From Entoloma clypeatum (lineage: Eukaryota; Basidiomycota; Agaricomycetes; Agaricales; Entolomataceae), in contig OY751491.1 of the NCBI GenBank assembly GCA_963565915.1, positions 1,860,001-1,924,000 of the forward strand: a stretch of 64,000 nucleotides of DNA, written 5' to 3'. The position numbers and the translations under genes are program-made. Shown here in pieces: positions 1 through 9,113 of the stretch. The stretch's first letter is position 1; each line of letters starts with the position of its first letter. A model generated the notes under the pieces. That model ran no database searches. It saw only the letters and a program-made list of their open reading frames with translations, and was not told where the DNA came from.

Positions 1-2350
1 ATGAAATGAAAAAACCAGGCAGCAGCAACTGGATTGTAGGCTATTAAATGGAATGCTTCTACATCACTTCGAATTTCAGGCTTGAATTCAGTTTTGGAGT
101 CAGCGTAGTACAAACAAATAGGATGCTTTACATCAATAGGTGAAAAAGTTATAAACCATGTGGGCATACCAATATAAGACACCAATGACCAGATTTCATT
201 ACGCATTGCCTTCTTGGAGCCAGCAGAGCCTTTGACATTAGAAGCAGCGATATCTATATCCTGTAATAGTTTATAGCAAGATTTTTCCATTTCTGTCTCA
301 GGCTTAACTTTCTGACCAGCTTTCAAATGATGAATGAGATTCTGTAAAAGATTCATATCCAGACTGTGTAACCTTTGGCTGATTTCCTGAAAGTTGGCTT
401 TATGAGTAGTCAAGAATGCAGCAGTTGTAGCTGAACTGATTTGTTCATGATTCCAAGCAATCAGTGGAAAGTTTTCATTCTTTTGAAAACATTTATCATG
501 ATACATTAGAAGATGTTTCTTGTATTCCAAGGTGGATGTCTTTCGATTATGATTTGGATTTTTTATTCCTCCCAGACCAAAAGGAAAGAGCCAAGGCATC
601 ATGGAAGAAAAAAGTTGAGGATTGTTGTAAATAGAGAGAGGATCCTTTGAATGGCCCACAAAACATATCTGGTGATTGGATGCTAGATGCTCTAAGGCAA
701 CAGTTTTTAGTGCCTCAGTAGTCATGGTAATGTATTCCTCCCCAGATAAGCCATGAACTACAAAGGGACAGTTGCCATCTTCAATACCATCATCACCTTC
801 AGTGTCATGTATGCTGGTTTTCTTCTTTTCTTTATTCAGAATTGATAGCCGACTATCAATTGTAACCGATATTCCCTCTTCAGGATATTGATCCAAATTG
901 TCTTGAGAAACAATGACATCATGATAGTCAGAATGATTCAAAGTCAACCAGTTCAGGGCCTTTGCTACTTTATTTCTCCGAACAAGAATAGGGGTTCTTT
1001 CCAAGTCTTGCTCAGTAGGTTTACAAGGTCCAGTAAATATACAGGCCAGGACTTTATCCATGTCTGCTCTAGCAGGAGGCAGGACATTATAGATTTTAGG
1101 CACAGGATTCTGAAATATGATAGCATTTGCCCTTATTTTATATCTACCAGAAGATTTGATTCTGATGATACATTGGTTATGGCGAACCTTGGCAATAAGC
1201 ATTTTTTCAACATAAGACAAGTCTTGCAACTCTTTAGGGATTTTTCCTAACCAGAGGCCATTAGCAAGGAAAAAGGAGGAATTTTTCCTCTTTTAAGATA
1301 ACTCCCACATTCACTGCAGATATGTTTACAGTCACCATCTAACACAGGTCCTTTTAATTCTTGGATTTCTTCATCTACATCTATTCTTTCTTTCCAAGTG
1401 ACTCCACTGACACCCAATGGACTGAAATCAACCTTTGCCTCTGAAAGAAGAATTATGTCACTTATATTATAAAGTTGACCGCATACTGCGCATCCGGCTT
1501 CCAAAAACTGGTCAGAAGAAGTGGCAGAACAGAAGTTTTAGATCACATTCTCTAAAAGCTCCTTACAAGGCTGTGCTGGAGGAAAAACAGGCCCGCAATC
1601 TATTATTTCTGGGGGCTCAGCTCTTGGTTGACTGGCTTTCCAGTCCTTATTTTGTTTCTGGAAGTCAGTATGTTGGGTCTGTCTGAAAGGTTGACTTTGT
1701 TGATTCAGATGGCCCTTTTTATTGGCCAGAATTTTTGTTTCTTTCTTACGAAGGGTTTTTTGAAAAACAAAAACTTTGTCATAACAAAGCGGGCTGCATT
1801 TATGATCTTTGATCCCAGTTTGCAAGGAGTTGAGAGAAGCCTGGGCAATTGATATGGGAATGTTATGGCTCTGAGTGATATTTTTTGCCTGAGTCAAGTT
1901 TAAGAGGTGGACTATTTGGGACAGCGGCATCTTACATACTAACTTTCCAGGCCCTTTTTGGATCAGTTGGGCAGCTGCTTCAATGTTCACCTGCTTCTCA
2001 AATGAATAATTAGAATCGACATAAGCTTTTGGATCCAGAGGCCATAATTGGTAAGCCTGCAATTGATGATATGGGAGCTCAGGTGGTGCTTTGCCACCGC
2101 CCAGACAGGAAACTTTTTTCAAAACCTCCCAGACAATTGGAACGGGAGCCTGAACAGTAGGAGCAGCTTTGTCCAATGGTTCATGCAGATTAGGATAGTT
2201 GGCAGGCCTTGCAGGCTTGAAACAAATGTAGATAGCCATGCTGCATAGTAGGTACCTTAACAAACTACTATACGTAAAGAAGGCCAGGATTGCTGAGTTA
2301 GACAGAATAGGAATCGGCTGCAATTGAAGGCCTTTATGATCCAACAACAA
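1..2350 (-). pseudogene. Helitron Rep/helicase protein, N-terminal part, decayed and running off the window
   Basis: Reading leftward, a long frame carries the N-terminal hallmarks of fungal Helitron replicase proteins. These are a cysteine-rich stretch (CAVCG, then CSECG, then GKIPPFSL), followed by WLGKIPKELQDLSYVEK and IYNVLPP, and finally the Helitron-like N domain with MPTWFITFSP and NPVAAAWFFH at the left edge. The frame from about 1260 to base 1 is open and leaves the window, so the HUH nuclease and helicase parts should lie outside. Two lesions are visible: an in-frame TAA at about 1538-1540, and a one-base loss near 1263-1266 that shifts the frame inside the sequence before WLGK. No ATG start was identified; the frame is open upstream to about 2350 and, after one more stop, to 2590. 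In the family this protein drives rolling-circle transposition. I am confident of the family and of the inactivation. Confidence 0.85.
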
Positions 2351-2696
2351 CCTATTGAAATCATGCCTTCACATGAAACTTCGGTTCATCCGAATTCGAA
2401 CTAGTTTGCTTAGGAAACCATATTGTAGGGCAGGGTGTACCAGCCCCCAAGAGGGAGGCAAATAGGCTCTTTCGTGGGTTGCAGAAGATGTAGTTGGTCT
2501 AGGTCTTGATTCAACGGCTTTTCTGCTTTCAGAGTCATTCCAGTCAACAGCAACCTCAGTCTTCCTGGTTGGGAAATGGTTATTCTGCATTAAACACCTA
2601 CAGACCTACAGGTTCCATAGACTAGGAAAGTTGAAAGAGGATGTCCTTCAACAAAGTGCGGGAGAAAGTCTAAGATCTGTATCTGTTCATTTTCTG

Positions 2697-2803
2697 AAAT
2701 TGCCAACTGGCTCTCATTTTTATAAATTGCCAAACGGCTCTCATTGTCAGAAATTGCCAAACGGCTCTCGTTGTCAGAAATTGCCAAATGGCTCTCAGGC
2801 CAG
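2697..2803. repeat. 27-bp tandem repeat, four units
   Basis: Four consecutive units of 27 bp beginning AAATTGCCAA. The middle two are almost identical and the outer two have drifted. On the minus strand they lie in an open frame (2590-3018) and encode a nine-residue repeat of the type SRLAISDNE. Because 27 is a multiple of three, unit changes would not disturb that frame. I do not recognise the surrounding ORF. It may be an N-terminal extension or a flank of the Helitron. Confidence 0.8.
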
Positions 2804-3018
2804 GAAATCAGGAGTTGTATCTCACCTGGATTGCAACTTGAGAAGGCTTCCAAAAAAGACTGCTTAGACCAGCAGCCTCCTTGAAGACTGGCTTTCTCAT
2901 AGTTCCTGGGCTCTTGTCTTGTCTTGGCATCCTGGGTCTGAGAACAGTAGGGTTTGTTGAGTGTGATGATCTTTAGCATCTGAAGGATGCCCTGTTTGTA
3001 TTGATAATGGTAATACAT

Positions 3019-3766
3019 ATTAATTTTAATATAGACTAGATGTTCAACTCAAATCGTCCAAGTGATGGGCGGCTGGCTGTCGTTGACAGTGCTGTCAAAC
3101 AATGATTGACAATGACAAGTGCTCTTGGGAGGACTGTTGCACTGCGTTTGGAGACCCTGGGTCAGATGGGCCACCAAGCTTGAAGGCAAAAGGAGTTGGC
3201 GTCGTTCCCACAGGTGAGTAAGCTAAAGAAACAGAAATCTACAAAGGAACTATCTATTTTTTTTAGATAAAAAAAAAACCAAATTGATATTCCGGGGCTC
3301 GATCGCAGTCTGGTCTGTAACCAAGTAAGTACAAGGTATGAGAAGCAACCAGCAGTAAAAGTAAAGCGTGGGGAAGTAGGACCCTGTAAGCCGTCCATGT
3401 TGATAGCGATAGGAGAAAACGATACTAGAGAGAAATCTGTTTCGCGTGTTGCTGTATTAGATAGAAAACAGAAAACAGGAGGAGAGAGAGATGGCAAAAG
3501 AGCTGTCAGCGCATAGACATTGAGGATGACGGCTGAAAAGGGTTGCCCCCTGCAGAAAAAGCAACTGAGAGATGGTGGAAATTGAAGGAGTTAGAGAGAG
3601 AGAGAACTCAGTCAAGCCAACCAATGCGACTGAGGAAGGGGGAAAGGTAGATGTTGAAGATGACGCTGGAAAGGGACACTCAGTGCAGCTACTCAAAGTG
3701 ACCAAGAGATGGCAGAAGGCCAGAGAGCAACAGCGCGGAATGAAAGATGACCGATGAGCAGGGATA
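3019..3766. other. no recognisable gene
   Basis: Short overlapping frames on both strands, none with a recognisable motif. There is a splice-like GGTGAGT near 3212 and a purine-rich stretch near 3590-3740. The right edge is the insertion site of the Tc1 element. Confidence 0.4.
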
Positions 3767-3768
3767 TA

Positions 3769-3982
3769 CAGTGTCTCACAAAACTGATTCAATGTTTGCT
3801 ACTTTGTGAATACCTTCAAAATAACTTTACAAATAATGCCAATCAAAAGAGGATATTGGTACCTGGTTAAAAGCCCTGCTTCAGGACTCTCGGAATCTGC
3901 GATAATTATGTAATTCCCATAAAAGATGATCAATATATGATCAAATTACTCCAGGGACTCATTGAATCAGTTTTGTGAGTAT
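3769..3982. repeat. left terminal region of Tc1 copy 1 with two inverted transposase-site-like motifs
   Basis: The outer motif TCACAAAACTGATTCAATG (3775 onward) recurs in opposite orientation at about 3959-3978. The roughly 210-bp end therefore carries its own inverted pair rather than two direct repeats. The right end (5170-5387) is a diverged inverted copy of the whole block, sharing for example TGAATACCTTCAA and AAAGCCCT. Confidence 0.8.
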
Positions 3983-4008
3983 ATACAATAAATACAGTAT
4001 TTTATACT

Positions 4009-5025
4009 TTAGTACTTGGTATTACCCCCCTTAGCTTTGATTACTGCCTCTACCCTTCTTGGCATACTTTCTATCAGGTTTTGACACACTTCTGGCTCTA
4101 TATTATTCCACACCTCTGCTGCTCTGTCCCAAATCTCCCAGACTCCCTTGGGTGGTGTTGGATATTCATTCAACTTCCTTTTAATATGAACCCAGAGGTG
4201 TTCAATAGGATTGAGGTCTGGGGACTGTGCAGGCCAATCCAGCAGAGCAATATTCTTGCTGTCCATCCATTTTTTGGCCTTCTTGGAGGTGTGCTTGGGG
4301 TCATTGTCCTGCTGAAAAATGATCTCCTCTTCAGAGATTCCACTCTCCTCCATGCTGGGCAGCAAATTATCCTCCAAAATGGACACATACTGATCAGCAT
4401 CCATCCTCCCCTCAACCTCTGCAAGTCTCCCCACACCTTCCCAACCCATACAACCCCAAACCATAATATTTCCTCCCCCAAACTTGACTGTGCCCTGAAC
4501 CTCTCTTTCAATAAGCCCCTCACCCTTCTTTTTCCAGACCCGTTCCTTGCCATCTGACCCAAACCTGTTGATTTTGGTCTCATCTGACCAAATGACCCTC
4601 TTTCAGTCCTCCACTGTCCATTCCCTGTGCTTCATAGCAAATGCCAACCGCCTCTTCCGATGTATGGCCTTTAAGAAAGGTCTTTTCTTCTTTGTTACAG
4701 CCTTGAATTCATGTTTTCTGAGAACTCTTCTCACAGTTTCTGGGGAGACAGGATTGGAGATGACAGTGTTGATGTGTTTGGTAGCCTGCACAGCATTGGA
4801 GGCTCTTCCTGAGATGATTTGTGAAAGTATGTTTCGTGTGTTGGTGAAGGAAAGCTTGGATGGACGACCACCAGAAGAGAGATTGCAATGAGGAAGAAGA
4901 TTCTGAAGCACTCTGGAGATAGTTGGTTGGCTGACACCCAGGTTAGAGGCAATATGATGAGTGGAGTGACCATTGGAGGCCAGAGAAAGAATGTTTTCCT
5001 TGTGGGAAGAGGAGATAGGGCGCAT
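4009..5025 (-). pseudogene. Tc1/mariner transposase, one premature TGA
   Basis: Two frames in the same register (5025-4603 and then down to 4009) make one transposase of about 338 residues, the usual Tc1 size. It starts at ATG 5025 with a paired helix-turn-helix region (ASNLGVSQPTISRVL, then GRPSKLS). The catalytic domain shows the DD34E triad: the D of WSDETK, the D of QQDNDPKHTS and the E of NPIEHLW. The only lesion I see is a TGA at 4603-4605, just before KRVIWSDETK, most simply TGG-to-TGA. The second copy in this window has the same TGA. The enzyme would cut and paste the element at TA sites. As read, it cannot make full-length protein without readthrough. Confidence 0.92.
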
Positions 5026-5169
5026 GATTAATTATGGAGGCTGTTGAGGTTGGATTCTTCTTATACAACTTTTCTTGACAACCCATCAGAGTTCTATTCA
5101 AGTTCCATCAGTAAGTCATGACAACTGGTTACCATACAACCAGTGAAGCATTTGATTCTGCTAATTGCC

Positions 5170-5387
5170 ATAGGTACTCACAAAACTGATTCAATGAGTT
5201 GCTGATTTAATTTAATCATATCTCCATGGATTCTGATCTAAATCATATGATTCCTTTATATTCTGAAAGCCCTGAAGTAGGGCTTTCAATTATATACCAA
5301 AGGTTTAATTCAATTGGTATTCTTTGCAGAGTTATCTTGAAGGTATTCAAAAAGAAACAAACATTGAATCAGTTTTGTGAGGCTCTG
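5170..5387. repeat. right terminal region of Tc1 copy 1
   Basis: Diverged inverted copy of the left end. It has an inner motif ACTCACAAAACTGATTCAAT at about 5173 and an outer motif ATTGAATCAGTTTTGTGAGG ending the element. The spacing of inner to outer motif is about 190 bp, as on the left. Confidence 0.8.
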
Positions 5388-5389
5388 TA

Positions 5390-5869
5390 TGATCTGCCAA
5401 TGAAGCCATCGCATGCCTTGGATATACATCTGCTCTGAAAGGGGAGATGCCAATACGCGCCCTGGAGAGGTTGATAAATCCAGAGAGTGTGTGGGAGAGT
5501 CGAAGGGGAGAGGAAGTGAGAGAAGTCAATTCCTTTGAAGGGATGGAAACGACTAAGGAGGGAATCAGGAAGGGTTGAAAGGAATGGAAAAATGTTGTTG
5601 ACATCCTTAAAGAGGAGGCCCATGCTGAAATTCAGTTGTGGGTAGTCTTGAAGATAGACTGACCAGGAGAGGAGTGCCGACAGAGAGGTTTTGGGGTGCT
5701 ACAGCATTTGAACCGCCATCCGCATTGAGAGGCAGAGGTACTTTCTGATGCCAGAAAGGAGCCTGAATCCAGATCCCTGCTTATTCAGGACCAGCGTGGT
5801 GGATCTCCTCCTAGGCAGAAAGATATTCTTCTGCAGTCAATCCTCAAACCAAAGAAACACCATTTGGGT
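5390..5869. other. no recognisable gene
   Basis: Only short frames without recognisable motifs, lying between the Tc1 element and a gypsy RT scrap. Confidence 0.4.
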
Positions 5870-6095
5870 TTATACAAATATGGCTTGCGATGCTGATGGG
5901 AATAAAAAATGCCCCTGCAATTCACCAACATCGTGTTACTGCATCCCTTCATAATCAATCAGAGGTGAGCAAACTATTTTGCATGTACTGCAATCCTACA
6001 AAAACCCTACTCTTCTGCCATGAGGTTGATTGCCTGGGCCGCAGGATATCTTGTTGTGAGATCGAGGCAGACACCAGCAAGATCAACTGCTAACA
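5870..6095 (+). pseudogene. Ty3/gypsy reverse transcriptase fragment
   Basis: The frame reads MGIKNAPAIHQHRVTA and then, after a gap where the YxDD catalytic segment should be, KLFCMYCNPTKTLLFCHEVD and IEADTSK. Both pieces match the order of palm-subdomain motifs in Ty3/gypsy polyproteins, so the active-site segment has been deleted internally. No LTR or other domain is attached. It is a relic of an element family different from the large copies later in the window. Confidence 0.6.
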
Positions 6096-6179
6096 CCCAA
6101 AAGCACCTCTGACATCTGCCCCTTCAATGGCCTCATTGTCCTCAGCTTTGAATAGTACCTGGGACAGATAGGCATCTCA

Positions 6180-6240
6180 AAGAAAGCGTTTGTCCCATCT
6201 ATTGTTGCCCATATTTTACCCTTGTTGCAATTTCGCAGCA
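6180..6240 (-). pseudogene. short reverse-transcriptase scrap in opposite orientation
   Basis: The minus-strand frame contains KIWATIDGTNAFFEMPI, which resembles the first catalytic-aspartate motif of gypsy RT (IDxTNxFFQ). It lies about 100 bp from the plus-strand RT fragment but on the other strand, so the original RT has been inverted and shuffled. It is very short, so assignment is tentative. Confidence 0.4.
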
Positions 6241-6289
6241 TAATGTCAATCCTTGCTTGGTAGAGGGTGACTGTTGAGGACTGCATTGC

Positions 6290-7440
6290 AAGTCAGGTAT
6301 GAGGCATGCGGCCTTAACCCATGCAACCTCAGTGCCACCCAGTCCGCCATCATCTGCTGCGAATACCTGCTCGCACTCACACGAGACCCCGCTGCCCTCC
6401 CTGCCATGCTCTGGTCCACCAACAATGGCTGCCTCCTTTCCCAAACCGTCTACACCCTCTTCTTCATTGGCCGAGCCTCGGTGCATCCTCAATGGCAAGA
6501 ACATCCAGGACTTCCTTCCTCCAGGAGCACTACATCGAGGCGTTCAGCCAGCTCACTGACGGTATCCGCCCATTCGATGGGGGCAGGTGTGAGAACATCC
6601 CCTGACGCTTGCAGTTCCAAAAGACTTGGAGGAAGGCCAGATCATGAGCTTTTCTCCTGAGGACTTTTCAAGCCATCAAGGACAGGCAGATCTCTGGGAA
6701 CCTCCCAAGTACTGATGGGTTTGGCATGACGCTCAGGACAGTCCTGCCAGCCTTCGGAATGAGAAACACGGGTGACGCAAGATGGGAGGAAGAACGAAAC
6801 CCTCATCAGTTCTTTTGCCTTGCAAGATTGATCATCCAAATTGTGGAACTTGAACTTCGAGTCAGGCTACGTTTGCGATGGTGTTGATGGTCCCAACTTT
6901 GATCTCGTTTGCATTGCTGGAGTGGTGGACTTCCGCTTGGGCTTGGGAATCATCATGGAACAGGAGTTTCCATTGGGCCTAGCGGGGCCTTGGCCTGAGC
7001 ATTATAGGTAGCAGGTTGAACAATTGCCCCATCGGAAGCCGATGGTCAAACTTTTTAGGGGCCTTGAGTAGACTAGCCATGGTCAGGTTTGGTCTGATCT
7101 GCGGTCAAACCTATGTTGCGACTCTGGTTCCTCAACGGCCTTGAAAAGTCATTTAGCAATGATGAGAAAAAGAATATAGAAGCGATGTGCACCTTCTGTA
7201 TAGCAAGAGTCATATGGAAGCAGGGGCTCAGGCTGCCCCACCATGTCCAGATCCAAGTCAAAATGTCAGTTAGAAGCTGCGCCCCCGGCCTCTACATCAT
7301 CAGCTGATGCCTCCATGGACATCGAAGGTCTGGTCCCATTTACCAAGTTCTTCGCCATCATCACCGCTGACGCCAGCATGACAACATAGCCTGCTCTATG
7401 TTCTTCCAACATCAGGAACCTCCAGGGCTGTCCGGAAATG
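6290..7440. other. no firm gene; possible degraded coding sequence
   Basis: GC-richer than its left flank, with broken plus-strand frames rich in Pro and Ser (about 6299-6600), one of which contains LNGKNIQDFL, and another near 7270-7400. They could be remnants of a retrotransposon gag, but no zinc knuckle or protease motif is present, so no family is assigned. Confidence 0.3.
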
Positions 7441-7446
7441 AAGTAG

Positions 7447-8420
7447 CTACAATGGACAGCCGAATATCTCCAAACGATGAAATCCTAGGCAGAAATTCTC
7501 GATCAGACTGTACATCTCAGCGGGTTTCCACATTGGGTCAGATGGATCCCCCTCCCAGAAGATAATGTCCGCATCTTGACAATGAAAGGAGCGATTAGTT
7601 ACAAAATGAGATGAGGAATATCTGCTCTTGCATACCAATGTTACAGTGGACAAACCAACTATCCGTCGACCTCCGGACTGCGCCAGGAATTCCAATTAAA
7701 CAATGTTGTTTTGTCCGAGTAAGCAATGACTCCGTTGGAGGGTCTGTCTTTACAGGAAAATCATTCAACCTTGAACGTATAGTATGCATGGATTTTCATA
7801 TCCCATAACTGTTTTGTTGGTTTTGACCCAGACAACGTCTTCACATCGCCGATAACCCCATTTTGCCAGCACTTCCCTGCCCCTCTCCAAGCCCTCACAA
7901 GGACCATTTCCAACCCAGAGAAAAACAAAGCTAGCGTCAGCAGCAAGGCTAGGAACGGGCAGTTCTTTGAGATGATTTCAGGTAAACGAGGATGAAAACG
8001 GAGGGTCCAAAAGGATAACAGGAGGGAGTTTATTTCAGGGAGGTATAGCGCTGGAAGAGTGTTTTGCGAAACTGAGGCTTTTTTTAGACTGAGAAAGTCC
8101 CTGTTGTTTGAGGTATCTGAGTCCAGGAAATCACGATGAGTTTCGGGACAGTGGAACAGATTTTCTCACTCTTCAAAGCAATGCTCACGTTCTGCACAAA
8201 GGACCCAGTTCTTCGGCCACTCTACGGTATTAACGTAACACTGCAAATAATCATAGCTGTCACAGTTGAGAAAAACAAGAGATAATTGAGGGACTCACCA
8301 AGTCACCATTGAGGGTCAGTTACCTTCCTTCAAGGTCTTTTCTACTCTCCTGCCATTATGGTTTGCATATAATCTTGGAGCGCAATGTGGGCCCCCAGGT
8401 CTGAGAACAATCTTCACCTC
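7447..8420 (-). pseudogene. MT-A70 family adenine methyltransferase, METTL14-like, decayed
   Basis: Minus-strand exons can be followed in order. First comes YDYLQCYVNTVEWPKNW (the NDYCQxYVDT...PQN region of METTL14-type proteins), then ETHRDFLDSD, then VILLDPPF (7996-8018), the MT-A70 catalytic motif position, here DPPF instead of DPPW. These are followed by ASFVFLWVG, WGYRRCEDVVWVKTNK, CLIGIPGAVRRSTDSWFVHC and KPAEMYSLIENFCLG with RLEIFG. Introns of about 40-60 bp separate blocks, for example near 7600-7660 and 7766-7805. Lesions are TGA at 8166-8168 and 7978-7980, a TGA near 8306 and a frame shift near 8030; the C-terminus after RLEIFG is lost. MT-A70 proteins methylate adenine N6 in RNA or DNA, and METTL14 types are often non-catalytic partners. 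Substrate here is unknown. The 5' end is uncertain. Confidence 0.82.
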
Positions 8421-9113
8421 GAGGACCAGCATATAGTCGCGATGTCAGAAAAGAATGACAAGAGAGCTGGCCACCAGAGAAGATGATTCAAACTCTCCAT
8501 GCCAGAAACCACGCTGCTGACCTGACGCCCCACGCTCCCGATCGATGATTGTACCAATGCCCAAAGGCAAGGCTCGAGCATTCCAGCTTCCAGATAGGTC
8601 GCACCCATGCCCCGAGGGGCCGGGCCAAGGTCATGAAAGCGTTGATAGGCAGGTGGCTGGCGTTGAGAGCTGAAAAGAAAGTAGGTTGCAACAAACAAGA
8701 TGCAAACAAAATTAATGAACATATAGTCATGTGCTTTACCTCATTGTTCTTTGTTTTGGATTAATATTTGGCTTATGGCTCAGAAACAAACAACCCGTTC
8801 AGAATTGAACGACCTTATTTGGTACCACTCGTGCCCTGCAGCTGCCTCTCGCCCCAACTTGACATGCTCAATGGGGGTCTCTGGCACCCAACGGCTGCCT
8901 CCCATTCTCAGTGGCCTTCTTGTTGGACTAATGGCCCTGTACTTCACGAGCAATGGCTTGCTGATTTGCCATGAAAAGTTTGCATATTGCAGAGCCTCTC
9001 CTGATAGCAAATTTTATCAAGTTTTGTCAGAGCAGGATGGGCATAAATTAAGGAGTCCAATATAAGTTGGACAGTAAACAACAGTACCAGTAGGCAAAAC
9101 AGGATTGGAAAAA
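8421..9113. other. no assigned gene between the MT-A70 and TET/JBP genes
   Basis: A minus-strand stretch preceded by a pyrimidine-rich intron-like end (about 8414-8690) is open in two frames, but I recognise no domain. It may be further upstream exons of the MT-A70 gene. From 8700 to 9113 I see nothing. Confidence 0.3.

Larger units (their letters stand above)
3769..5387 (-). mobile_element. Tc1/mariner transposon, complete copy 1 (1,619 bp)
   Basis: The element is bounded by TA dinucleotides (3767-3768 and 5388-5389), the target duplication expected of Tc1/mariner. Its terminal sequences are mutual inverted repeats starting CAGTGTCTCACAAAACTG on the left and ending CAGTTTTGTGAGGCTCTG on the right. 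It holds one transposase gene on the minus strand. Copy 2 at 27596-31245 is nearly identical and, after subtracting its own insertion, has exactly the same length, which confirms both boundaries. Confidence 0.93.
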
